From Melampsora larici-populina 98AG31 (taxonomy: Eukaryota > Basidiomycota > Pucciniomycetes > Pucciniales > Melampsoraceae), in the NCBI RefSeq assembly GCF_000204055.1, contig NW_006768824.1, positions 250,366-314,365 of the forward strand: 64,000 nucleotides of DNA, given 5' to 3'. Made by a program: the position numbers and the translations under genes. Shown here piece after piece: positions 46,201-56,892 of the stretch (position 1 is its first letter; each line of letters opens with the position of its first letter). The notes under the pieces are model-generated. The model was given only the letters and a program-made list of their open reading frames with translations, was not told the origin of the DNA and did not search any database.

Positions 46201-46875
46201 CAATATAACCGGCTTGAATCAGGCGCACTTGATCATTAGGGGAACATGGACACATCTTCAACTTTATCTGTTTACGAACTGGATTAGGAAACCATTAGTA
46301 GTAATCATATAGCTAGCTCCTTTACCTCAATTGAACTTACATGTAAGATCAAGCACATCAAAAGTGCGAATGGTACCTGTACAGTTACACGGTTCCTTCC
46401 AGTCCTTAAATCGAGTCTCGACATTGGACCAGTTATTGGTTCTCTGCTGACAGGCCAAGAAGACTGGAAACATGGCCGGATATCGATTGCGCCAATCCTC
46501 TTCCTCCCGTTGGCGCCGTCCTGCATGAAATCCTTCGTTAAGGCCAAAAGCAAACACTTCACCAGTGAGATTGGCATCATGAGGTGGAGGACTGGGCGGT
46601 AATTGTCCAAGTTGGTCTGGTTCCTCGTCTCTATCACCCTCGTCGAAAGCTGGGAGTTCAGCCATTGGAATGATGATATCGCCTGAACCACCTGGCACGA
46701 GTGGGTCGGCGCAATCGTATTGTTCGGCAGCGTTTGAAACAGCTTGACCAACTGTTATTTCCGCGTGGACACGGCTACGGCGTTTCATGGCAAGGCACCG
46801 AGCATCAAGCTTGTTCTGAGGTTTTCGCTTGAGGTTTTCAGGCTTCTTGAGTTTGACTTTCTTCTGGTTGGTCAT
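43294..46875 (-). pseudogene. KDZ transposase with CxC1 cysteine cluster; one TGA and one frameshift
   Basis: Minus strand. Exons begin 46875-46341, 46278-46034, 45977-45597, 45520-45172, 45108 to about 44870, then several C-terminal exons to a TAG at 43294. The basic head is followed by the CxC1 cluster: CNC at residues 163-165 and CPC at 188-190. The KDZ core has CPQCFG, IDGNFQHRRH (Asp 325), KGCDETGLMGMGCRHD (Asp 410), LYDIGC, and NPRLNNGWGLSDGEGMERIW with a conserved Glu. These Asp and Glu residues are the likely catalytic acids. Breaks: one extra base near 45377 after QSGEK shifts the frame before LPYPL, and an in-frame TGA lies at 44875-44877 inside LTALNF. The C-terminal exons hold an Arg-rich run (RSRRRRRKH) and an acidic tail. 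The first exon start is uncertain: an ATG-only exon at 46993-46995 is possible. As read it cannot make a full enzyme. Confidence 0.88.
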
Positions 46876-47519
46876 ATTTGAATAATATAAGACAATGTAA
46901 GATTTGATGATTACTAATGGTTTCCAACCTGATGCACTACACCATGTACAAAGGAGTCTTGACAAATTGGCAAATGGAAAACTGTCACTTACCATTTTGG
47001 GGTTGTTCAGATATCAGCTTGTGAAAGCAGCGGTGATTAATTTCAAAAACAATTTTTTGGGGCTTCCTTTTCAGCGGTGAAGTTTCATTAGGGCTATTGT
47101 GGCACTAATGTACTGGTGATGCTTCCGTCATCCCAGGAACATTCACAGTGCTGTCATCCCTGGGATAAACAAAGTGCTGTCACCCCTAGGTTCTCAATGA
47201 TAACCATCACCAGAGTTATTCATTTGAAACAATAGACAATTCATATTGGTGATCTGTCCACATCTGTCACCCCCTGGGATTCATACAGGGCTGTCCAACC
47301 AAGTTTAATCATGGTTGGTTGGTCCCCTTGATTTCAACTGTCTGTCAAAATATAAGTTTCAGAGTACCTTTTGGGTCGGTGCTTCCAATCACCTTCTATC
47401 TTGGCACAGAAACTTAGTTGGGCGGGTTTTGTGACCTAATTAGGGATGGATGCTGTCAAACACAGTACAAGTATGGGCTTAAAAAAAACCTTACTTTGAC
47501 TCACCCTCTTTCCACCACT
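46876..47519. other. Region upstream of the KDZ transposase
   Basis: Contains three or four copies of a short phrase of type GCTGTCA(T/C)CCC(T)GGG at about 47120-47290, plus the probable promoter of the transposase. No other gene. Confidence 0.45.
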
Positions 47520-47799
47520 CAGTTTAATGCTGATCAACAATCTGAGGATGAGCCAGGGTAAGAGAACATTGTTCAAGTGTTTTCATTCTTGGTTTATCAC
47601 ATAGCATTGTATTACTTAAAATGATTGCCACAGAAGCGCCACCAATGGTAGGTTGTGAATCATACAACCACCATAGTACCCCATAAATAGACTCCAAGGG
47701 TGAAGGTGGTTGATGGTGGAACAAACATCAATGAACAAACTATGCCATAACCAACTGTGTGTGTGTGGTGGTTTTGGTATCTTCAAAGAGACCTAAACT

Positions 47800-48710
47800 G
47801 CAACTATAACTCCCTGGTGTAAAGACTTATGTACATTCATCCTCAATGTGGGCCTATTGTGTGAACACATGCAGCAACCAAGTCAAGGAGTGGTGTGACA
47901 CTTCATGAGTGGGATGCTGCATGTGTTCACACAATAGTCCTCCCAAAATGATTTGGCACACTCAGACATGCTATAACATTCCAGTGTTAAAATTTATGTC
48001 CAAAAGATCCTCAATGACTGACTATATGCAACATTATGCAACAACCAAGTCATGGAGGGGTTGAGTGTGATACAAACCTTGGTTGAAGGTTTGTATCACA
48101 CTCAATAGTGCTCCCAAAATCATTTGGAACACTCAGATCAGCCATAAGTCCAGGGCGTAAAAAGTTATGGTAGAAATATGCTTAATTACGGGCCTCTTTG
48201 GCTACATGTACCAAAACACACCACATCCAAGTCATGGAGGGTTGAGTGTGATACAAACCTTGGTTGAAGGTTTGTATCACACTCAATAGTGCTCCCAAAA
48301 TCATTTGGAACACTCAGATCAGCCATAAGTCCAGGGCATAAAAAGTTATGGTAGAAATATGCTTAATTACGGGCCTCTTTGGCTACATGTACCAAAGCAC
48401 ACAACATCCAAGTCATGGAGGATGGAGTCACTTCATGACTTGGTTGCTGGTTTGTATCACACTGAACAGTGCTTCCAAAATCATTTGGAACACTCACATC
48501 AGCCATAAGTCAAGGGCGTAAAAAGTTATGATAGAAATATGCTTAATTACGGGCCTCTTTGGCTACATGTACCAAAACACACAACATCCAAGTCATGGAG
48601 GATGGAGTCACTTCATGACTTGGTTGCTGGTTTGTATCACACTGAACAGTGCTTCCAAAATCATTTGGAACACTCACATCAGCCATAAGTCAAGGGCGTA
48701 AAAAGGTAGG
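47800..48710. repeat. About 180-bp satellite array within the KDZ element
   Basis: The phrase GCCATAAGTC(C/A)AGGGCGTAAAA recurs at 48141, 48322, 48502 and 48682, a period of 180-181 bp, with two more diverged units upstream from about 47800. Each unit carries an imperfect palindrome around a TGATACAAACC-TTGG-type core or CATGACTTGGTTG. It lies between the transposase gene and the Tet-like gene. Confidence 0.88.
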
Positions 48711-49739
48711 GGGCATCTTGGGCTCTATGTACCCAAACAAGCAAGCAACATACAAGTCATGGAGGGTGGTGTCACTTCCAGACCAGGAAGATATTTGGTC
48801 CTACACCCAACAAGGATCCAAAAAAGATATTCAAAGGCTGTTGGAACACTCCCTCAGCCTTCAACCCCAGAAGCCTGAATGTATATGATCAATCCAATAG
48901 GGGCAGTCTTAATATATTCAACACTAGGTGAGTGTTGAAATATATTGTGTAACCATCAGACACAACAATGCCAACACATAGCAACCAACCTGCACACAGA
49001 TGCTATGGCACCATAGCATCTTTCAAGGGGGACAGATGCTATGAGACAATAACCCAAAAACCAACCCCCACCACTGTGATTCCTCAGTAGTAATTTTTTA
49101 CTACCAACCTTAAGCAAAGTGGTTGTTGAATTGGTGTGTAATATATATGTCCACATATATATATTTGTCAATTATTCCTATGCTCATTATTTTATCAAGG
49201 AGTGGACCCAGTATTCTATTTGCGTGGCAAGACATAGTGAACAACCTAGGTCACTATGTAATTCACTCACATACTGACCAACGTATGCCAAGAACATATG
49301 TGTGCTAAACCTAACCCTATTAACGTAACATACACTTAACTCAGGACAGTTAGGTTTTCCAAAAAATGTTCCACCCAAACTTCAGGTAACCCACGAGTCA
49401 CCTGACCTGGTGTTTTGAATTCAGCCAGTGCACTTCCAACCTCGAATCCAACTCCGATCTTCGAAAAGTCCAAGATCGACCACAAGTTTGAAGGATTTGT
49501 CCTACCCCTTACTACCTTCCATTACATTCCTGAAGTCGCTGCTTGACCTGTCTATTGTCGGACTCTGAGCTACGAATAGGCAGGTGATACGGCATTCAGT
49601 GTGTGGAATTGGCGGCTGGTACTGGTAATCAACTTTCAAACATCGAAACAATCAGGACGATACAAATCATACAAACGTGATCGATCGCAGGCTCTTGTTT
49701 GTAATCGCTTGGCTGGCAAGGTCAGTGAATTGATCTTCT
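48711..49739. other. Spacer between the satellite and the Tet-like gene region
   Basis: Holds small palindromes (CAACACTAGGTGAGTGTTG near 48920, GATGCTATGGCACCATAGCATC near 49000) and AT-rich runs (49140-49165). No gene is supported. Confidence 0.4.
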
Positions 49740-50290
49740 TTTTTTAAGTGTTCTCAAAACAACCTACTTACAGTGGACACCGTCTCGTAATTCCAGATTC
49801 ACCTCCAAACCACCGGACTTACGGCTTCTGTGCGGCGTTCTATTGCCGGGCTCTGCGCTACTACAAATACACGGTTGCGAGACACAACGAGGAGAACAAG
49901 ACGTCGCGTAGGAACGACGTATTGTTGAAGTGCTATCCTGGGGCACGCGCTAAATTGTTCTGTATCTTGAACAATATTGTGTAAGTTTAGATACTGCGAT
50001 GGCTTTCACCAAAGTTCTCTAGGTGCTTCCGATCAAAAAGAAATGGCTTATATTGATCTATTGATGTCATCAGGTCCGATTCAAAATCGAACGGGTTCGA
50101 TACTTTGGACCCGACACGCTATATCGTTCTCTATCCTCAACAACCTCTTGTAAGCTTATGTACTGCGATTGCTGTCATCCAAGTTGTCTAGTAGCTGTCA
50201 AATCAATTGCATTGATTTATATTGATCGATTAATGTCAGGTCCGAGAATCACCTTTGGGGGTCAGCACGACATATATTATCTGATATCAT
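49740..50290 (+). pseudogene. Possible 5' exons of the Tet-like gene, partly duplicated
   Basis: A Tyr/Arg-rich frame (49748-49984, RALRYYKYTVARHNEEN) ends at a GTAAGT. A second piece starts after a CATCAG near 50074 and ends LYPQQPLV before another GTAAGC. The 49940-50085 and 50105-50235 stretches resemble each other (GTAAG..TTA..TACTGCGAT, ATTGATC(T/G)ATT(G)ATGTCA), so an exon-intron unit was duplicated. Links to the frame at 50407 are not resolved. Confidence 0.4.
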
Positions 50291-50406
50291 TTAGAACTGT
50301 ACGTACATCATCCCCACATCTCACCCACCCACCGTCGACATCGTCGGTTCATATTATCGCACTGATGCATTGAACTTAGCTTTTGTGTCCATAGGATCAT
50401 CACATC

Positions 50407-51726
50407 ATGGGACGCAAGCGGAACCGAGCAGCCCAAAGGGCAGCAGGAGCCAAGCCCGCGAATTATCGATCGAAAACATCGCCTTCTTACCGCAAATATC
50501 AGCACAATCGTGAGAAGAAAGGAGGTATTGGACACGCTTTCTATCGTTATCACCGAAAGCGTACAGCCATCAAGTGTCAATTGGCCACGGAACTCGGGCT
50601 ACCACTCAACACTAAGTTCATTTTCCGGTTGGGACCCCACGATCAAAAGGATACTGACAAAGTGAAAGACATCGAAATTTCTCACGGAACTGTTGCAGTT
50701 ATCAACAAAGCGGACCTGTCTTTAGTCCTAGCTGTTTGATGTTCAAGGTTTCGCACGATGGATGATGACCTGAGAAAGCAATTCAATCATTCTATATCCA
50801 CCATCTTCCAGCACGCACGAGCACGTTACGAATGTAAAATCAACGGCTCTCACAAAGATAAGAACAACCTCAATCATCCCGATGATCAACAATATGAACA
50901 TGATTACCGAGATGATGAACATGTTTGTGGTTGGATGGGGTGTTGTGGATGGCGAGGTGGAACAGATCCGGGCAAATCACTTGGTTAGTAAATTTGCTAT
51001 CTGACTCTCATTCAGCACGTCACATGTGAAGATACACTAATACTGTCATCTTTGTGATATCATGATGTAGGTGCCTATGCTATGGCCGCCTTTACCGCAA
51101 CTTCCATAGATCGCATGTTAACCGACAAGCAACGGATGGAACGATTTCATATCATACGTGATTTCCTAGCAGGCCGATTTGCAAGCCTTTCACTATATGT
51201 ATTCAAAACGAACCTTGCCCTTGGCCTCACTACAAATGTCCCTGGTTTTGACGACGAGAAGTGGCAGGATACACCTAATGGTTTGGTTTTTGCGTCTAAC
51301 ATCACAGTATCATGTGATGGATTTGCCAATCGCATGCATACCGACAAGGATCACACACGATATGCCTTTGGCCTATTTGGACTTATCATTAGGGCGACCG
51401 GGGTTCCATGCAGCAAGGAAGAGGCAAAGTTACTAGGATCGGTTGAAGATCTGTACTTTGTAGTGAAGGACTTTGGCATTAAGATTGCTTTGAGTCGTTG
51501 CAACGGCCTGTATGAGATGTTATGGGATACTAAAGTAAGTACACTCATCTCTCATCATACTTGATGAGAATATTGATCAACACTCCATCAGATTCCCCAT
51601 TATACGACGTCCTCGCGTTCACTTGATGAAAAAGGAAAGGCAGTTCCACCAAAAGAGTGTAAAGTCACCCAATTCGGATCATCTTGTCAATTGGATCCAA
51701 CTACTCGAGAAGGAGAAGGAGGGTAA
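50407..51726 (+). CDS. Tet/JBP-like 2OG-Fe(II) dioxygenase carried by the KDZ element; in-frame TGA near its 5' end
   Basis: Exons 50407-50983, 51071-51534 and 51592-51726 join in phases 1 and 0. The first exon has an Arg/Lys-rich head and continues in frame through a TGA (50737-50739), so either the gene is broken there or translation starts at ATG 50758. The oxygenase core is in exons 2-3: ITNVPG-like GLTTNVPGFDDEKW, then NRMHTDKDHTRYAFGL with the metal-binding His-x-Asp, and distal His in IPHYTTSSRS. KVTQFGSSCQL stands where related rust proteins usually have VTRFGxS, so the 2OG-binding Arg may be Gln (CAA for CGA). Family members oxidise 5-methylcytosine. It ends TAA at 51724-51726. A frame beyond (to 51925, EEFRAQRVKTYIDENRVKMD) may be its lost tail. 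Confidence 0.78.
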
Positions 51727-52214
51727 GACCCCACTTGAGTGGGAGGAATTCCGGGCCCAGCGAGTAAAAACTTATATAGATGAGAACCGTGTCAAGATGG
51801 ATCGTGAGACAGCACGTCTAAAGATGCGTGTGGATTTGGCTAGGGAGAAAAGGGCAGCCAAAGTGCAAGCTTTGATCCAGCAATTGCCCGGAGCCTTGCT
51901 TATATCTCTTGAAGTTGCCAAATGATGAATCTATATCTCAACTTTTCATTTTTTCATTTCAGCTGATCGTAAATGTCACATATAGTTACAGTTATTTTTC
52001 ATATTCTTCTTTTTAACTGAATCAGTGAAGCTTTGGAGGAGGATCTGTAATGTCCAAAAGCCATTCCCCGTATATTTATGTCTGATATTGAATTTGATTC
52101 GAAATCAAATTCTGGAAGGGCATGCTTGAAACTGTCGTGAAATCGCACTGTTCTTTAGTAATCTCTCAATTGATCAAATCCAGAGACATTTGCAAAGTCG
52201 GTTGAGACCAACTT
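51727..52214. other. Coding-like tail and spacer after the Tet-like gene
   Basis: 51728-51925 reads as a Lys/Arg-rich helical segment in another frame, probably the former C-terminus. From 51930 to 52214 nothing is supported. Confidence 0.4.
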
Positions 52215-53650
52215 CTCAACATAGGTAGCAGTGAACACACACTTTACATTTGTTTATGAAGAAGTCATGAAGGTGTGTGAAATCTGTTTTCACACCTCCA
52301 AAAGTGACAATGATCCTTCACACGCTTCACACTTATGTGGAGATGTGTGAAGGATCAATTCCCTATTGTAGGAGTGAATCAATAAACAAGTGAATTTAAC
52401 ACCAGGAGAGGAGTGAATTTATCCTTCACACATCCTCAAATCAGTGTGAAGACGTGTGAAGATGTATGTTTTCACACCTCTCCAAGTGAAAATGATGCTT
52501 CACACGCTTCACACCAAATCAGTGTGAAGACGTGTGAAGATGTATGTTTTCACACCTCTCCAAGTGAAAATGATGCTTCACATGCTTCACACTTGTTTGA
52601 AGATGTGTGATGGATAAATTCCCTATTGCAGGTGTGAATCAATAAACAAGTGAATTTAACCCCAGGAGAGAAGTGAATTTATTCTTCACACATCCTCTCC
52701 TCAGTGTGAAGACGTGTGAAGACGTGTGAAGACGTGTGAAGACGTATGTTTTCACACCTCTACAAGTGAAAATGATGCTTCAGATGCTTTAAACTTATTG
52801 GGAGATGTGTGAAGGATAAAACCCCTATTGTAGGGTGAATGAATAGGTGAATTTGTGTTTAAGACATGCAGAGGAGTGAAAGCATCCTTCACACAACCCC
52901 AAACCAGTGTGAAGAGGTGTGAAGTATGTTTTCACACTTCTGAAAGTGAATATCATGCTTCAATATCTTCACACTGATTTGAGGATGTGTGAAGAATAAT
53001 TTACCACCTAGTATTCTTGTCACTTCTTGTAGGTTTGAATCAATAAGTGAATTTGTGTCTAACACATGGGTAGGAGTGAAATTATCCTTCACACATCCCT
53101 GCATCAGTGTGAAGAGATGTGAAGAATTTTTTCACACCTTTCCAAGTGAAACTGATGCGACATTATCCTTCACACATCCCTGAATCAGTGTGAAGAGATG
53201 TGAAGAAGTTTTTCACACCACTCCAAGTGGAACTGATTCGACACAGGCTTCACTGATTTGAGGATGTGTGAATGATAATTTCCCTATTGTAGGTGTGAAC
53301 CAATAAATAAGTGAATTTAACACATGGGTAGGAGTGAAATTATCATTCACACATCCTCAAGTCAGAGTGAAGAGGTGTGAAGTATGATTTCACACCTCTC
53401 TGAAAGTGAATATCATGCTTCACACAATTGACACTCATTTGAGGATGTGTGAATGATAATTTCCCACCTATTCAACTTGTCACTTATTGTAGGTGTGAAT
53501 CAATAAGGGAATTTGTATTTAACACATGTATAGGAGAGAAACTATCATATCCTCCAATCATTGTGAATAGGTAAGTATATAATCACACCTCTTACAGTGA
53601 AAATCATGCTTGACACGCTTAACACATATTTGAGGACCAATCCTTATTAT
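52215..53650. repeat. Second tandem array with the TTCACAC/GTGTGAA motif
   Basis: Units of roughly 180-230 bp contain CTTCACACATCC, TCAGTGTGAAGAGGTGTGAA, TTTTCACACCTCTCCAAGTG and CCCTATTGTAGGTGTGAATC. GTGTGAAGACGTGTGAAGAC is locally expanded at 52705-52745. It is the same motif as the array at 41630-43210 but with a different unit, in the right half of the KDZ element. Confidence 0.9.
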
Positions 53651-53783
53651 TGCTTCTTGTAGGTGAAGTGCATTTGTAATAGCACTTCAACTTATTTATG
53701 AAAGAAATATTGGTTGTTTTATTGCAACAACAAATTAAATTCACAGAGTGGCAAGCATGATGGGTAACATAGAGAACATACAT

Positions 53784-55860
53784 TTACCACTGTGGTTCCT
53801 CTGTTTCTGTTAATTTTGTGTCATAATCACAAGCCAGTTCCTCAGCCACCACCTTTGCATCCATTTCCTCCGGCTCATCTTCTATTTCCTCCGGCTCAAC
53901 TTCTATTGCATCACGCCTGGAATAAGATCCATCTCGATTGGTGATCCAATCTCTTTGCCATTTGAGATTCAAGTAAATAATAATGTTTTTCTCATATACC
54001 GACCACCAGGTATGAGCCTGGAATTCACGTACTTCCATCCAATCGGGATGAATGAAAGGGATAGGCAGGTTGTGATTGAAATCGAGTTTGAGTGGTATGA
54101 AATGATTCTCGTTGATGAAGGCCATGACAATTGGTTGATAACATTCATTGTCTTTGAGTTCATGGCAGTACGGTGCAAAGCAAGGAAGTATTAAGGAGCA
54201 GTTTGCTTCAGTTTTGCTGTAATAAATAACCGGCCTTTGGTATGCGTTGGCAATGATAAACCCTCCACATGGCATCGGAAACCATTCGCTCTGCTCTGCA
54301 GTTAGAGCAGTTGATTTCAAAATCGATTCGATAAGTGTGATATCGATGTCAACCGCAAACTTGAGGATATTTTCAGCATACCAGTCATACTTGGACTGTA
54401 GGTGTTGTAAAAGGACTGATCGGATAGTGGGTGCCTGGTTAGGTGTGAGTCCCAGTGAGACTGCGATGGTTGAGAAAGCGCAAAGGCCATCTTTCGGTAC
54501 GTCTGTAGCATTTTTGACAAATGGAAATATGTATCGAGGTACATCCTGCAAAAATGGCCACTTCTGTCGAAGTGTAAGGTAAGGAGGGGCTCAGTGCTAA
54601 TCTTCAAGATATACATTTATAAGCAAATGATACATACCTTCAAAACAACACACTCAATCTGAAGGTGTTCCTCCATTTCTTCTGGAGTAAAAGGTTTTTG
54701 ACACTGTAGAACAAAAGTGATACAGATTAGAAATGCAATACTTTGTTTTTGAGAGTTGCTCGCATGGCAGGTACTGACTTTCTTTTTTTCCAAGAGCCTC
54801 TGAGGCTTTAAGGACTGACCTTCGGATGTCGGCTGGGTGGAATTGATGGCACATGGCAAGAAGACATCGGCTTTGGCTGCTGTTGTTTCTGCACTTGTGC
54901 TTGGCGATTCGGCACTTGCTGCCAAGGGAACTTCTGTCTCTCTTGGTGTTTCCGATTCTGCTCTTAGCTAAAAATTGAGAGTAACATCAGCACTTTTTTT
55001 GTATGGGATGAATTGGTGAGAGACTTACTTCTTCAAGACCTACTTCTTCTTCGGCAGCAGCTGCTACTTTGCGACGCGTAGACACTTTCGAGGGAAGAAT
55101 GGGACCACTATCTTTGCGCTTTTGGCCTCGTCCGACAGCCTGGGCTTTCTCCTCGGTAGGAACTGAATGATGTTTACAGTGACACTTTCTACCTCCTCTG
55201 AGACTTCGATGTAACCATAACCCTTTGGCAATTTCGGCAAATCAGGGATAGTTGTGGTTTTGCCTTTGCAAATGTTTTGACCGGGTTCTTTGGTTTTGGC
55301 TTTCCGTGTGCGAAGACTTGGTGCCGGATTATCTTCAGCCTTGGAGATCTTACGTTTGCGAGTTTGAGATTTTGGAGCCTTAATTTGTTTGGCAAGAGGA
55401 AGTACTGAAGGGAACTCGATATCATTGACAGGCTGATCAAGGTTGGTGGGTAACACATCCACAGCAGCTTGCAACACAGAATTTTCTGCTGAAACCTTCT
55501 GAACTTCAGTGTTCAAATGCTCAGCTTTGACTTCAGGCGTATCCATGGTGATCTCGAGGTTGAAATCGGGTAAAGGTGAAGAACCTGCGAGGGTCAGATA
55601 GTTTGTTAGAGTTGAACGAACAAGAGAGTCAAGAAATAATTCATGACTCACGATTCTCGGTTGGATGATTCTCAGGATTCAATGGACAATTTACTCCTGA
55701 AACCGCCAGATCTTGATTTTTTGAAGGCTTAGCTTCAACTTCAGGTTCTTCCATCGGAATATCGAGTTTGAACTCGGGTAAAGGTGAAGAAGCTGCAGGA
55801 TACAGATTTTTAGTTAGAGTTGAACAAACAAGATATCCCAAGAACAAAAGGAAGATGACT
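53784..55860 (-). CDS. OTU-type cysteine protease gene carried by the KDZ element, multi-exon, 5' end in gap
   Basis: The 3' exon (53784-54545, minus) encodes an OTU-like domain: KDGLCAFSTIA with the presumed catalytic Cys near its start, IRSVLLQHL, EWFPMPCGGFIIANAY, and NENHFIPLKL with the presumed catalytic His. It ends in an acidic tail rich in EPEE. The preceding exon (54640-54703) gives CQKPFTPEEMEEHL and a Cys, a small zinc-finger-like piece. Upstream exons are low-complexity Pro/Glu/Ser-rich with a basic tract (QTRKRKISKAED). They contain a duplicated exon unit (SSPLPEFKLDIPMEEPEVEA and the copy SSPLPDFNLEITMDTPEVKA, about 180 bp apart). The 5' end runs into the N gap at 55873. The OTU fold usually cleaves ubiquitin or SUMO-type linkages. 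The role in the element is unknown. Confidence 0.72.
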
Positions 55861-55872
55861 CACGATTTTTGG

Positions 55873-56374
55873 NNNNNNNNNNNNNNNNNNNNNNNNNNNN
55901 NNNNNNNNNNNNNNNNNNNNNNNNNNNNNNNNNNNNNNNNNNNNNNNNNNNNNNNNNNNNNNNNNNNNNNNNNNNNNNNNNNNNNNNNNNNNNNNNNNNN
56001 NNNNNNNNNNNNNNNNNNNNNNNNNNNNNNNNNNNNNNNNNNNNNNNNNNNNNNNNNNNNNNNNNNNNNNNNNNNNNNNNNNNNNNNNNNNNNNNNNNNN
56101 NNNNNNNNNNNNNNNNNNNNNNNNNNNNNNNNNNNNNNNNNNNNNNNNNNNNNNNNNNNNNNNNNNNNNNNNNNNNNNNNNNNNNNNNNNNNNNNNNNNN
56201 NNNNNNNNNNNNNNNNNNNNNNNNNNNNNNNNNNNNNNNNNNNNNNNNNNNNNNNNNNNNNNNNNNNNNNNNNNNNNNNNNNNNNNNNNNNNNNNNNNNN
56301 NNNNNNNNNNNNNNNNNNNNNNNNNNNNNNNNNNNNNNNNNNNNNNNNNNNNNNNNNNNNNNNNNNNNNNNNNN
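55873..56374. other. Assembly gap (502 N)
   Basis: Hides the 5' end of the OTU gene and part of the right-end array. Confidence 0.99.
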
Positions 56375-56730
56375 GGTCGGAACGGGTGAAGAACGGGTGA
56401 AGATGAGGAGTCAGTAGAGGTGTGAAGGTCGCTGCAGGATGTATTGGGGTGTGAGGATTGGTGAAGGTGACAAGAGGTCTTGTTTGGTTGGGGTATGTGT
56501 GTCACAGTTGTGAAAGGTGGTGAAGGGTAACTTTAGAGAGTATTGTGAAGTTTGGAGTGTTTGGTGATGAGATGTGAAAACCGTGTAGATGGGTGAAGAG
56601 GTGTGAAGATAGATGGGTGAATAAGTGTGAAGGCTATCTTGTTTGAAAACTGGTTGAAGGCGGGTTGGAGTGTGAAACAATGTGAAAAGCGCTGGTAAGA
56701 TGTGTGAGGAAGTGTGAAAGATGGTCAAGT
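56375..56730. repeat. Right-end array of GGTGAAG / GTGTGAA units
   Basis: Dense short units such as GGGTGAAGAGGTGTGAAG and GTGTGAAGG just inside the right terminal repeat. The left end has an equivalent array only after the first cargo gene. Confidence 0.8.
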
Positions 56731-56745
56731 ACTTTGCATGTGTTC

Positions 56746-56884
56746 GACTTAGAGCCTCACGAGGTTACAAAAGATGCATCCTAGCATCTTAGGATGCATC
56801 TGCCCGCTTTCCTTCGGATCCGCTGCGAGGATACATGTGATAGTATCCTCGGGTCGGGTCCAAGTTTCAGGTGCACAAGAGGTG
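56746..56884 (-). repeat. Right terminal inverted repeat of the KDZ element
   Basis: Reverse complement of 39305-39443 with a handful of differences. Followed directly by the target duplication CCCTCTTT (56885-56892). Confidence 0.93.
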
Positions 56885-56892
56885 CCCTCTTT

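Larger units (their letters stand above)
39305..56884. mobile_element. Giant KDZ (Kyakuja-Dileera-Zisupton) DNA transposon, 17.58 kb, with cargo genes
   Basis: The terminal inverted repeats span 39305-39443 and 56746-56884 (139 bp, few mismatches). They start CACCTCTTGTGCAC and contain GGACCCGACCCGAGGATAC and GATGCATCCTAAGATGC. The exact 8-bp duplication CCCTCTTT flanks them (39297-39304 and 56885-56892), as known for Zisupton-type elements. Inside, left to right: a five-exon charged gene (+), a TTCACAC array, the KDZ transposase (-), a 180-bp satellite, a Tet/JBP-like oxygenase (+), a second array, an OTU-type protease gene (-) and a third array. Two N gaps lie within arrays or near the right end. 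KDZ elements linked to Tet/JBP genes are known from basidiomycetes. The boundaries here follow directly from the sequence. Confidence 0.93.

Noticed and set aside
50308..50580. Minus-strand protein opposite the Tet-like first exon
   Set aside because: Shadow frame. The plus strand continues in phase with the oxygenase exons.
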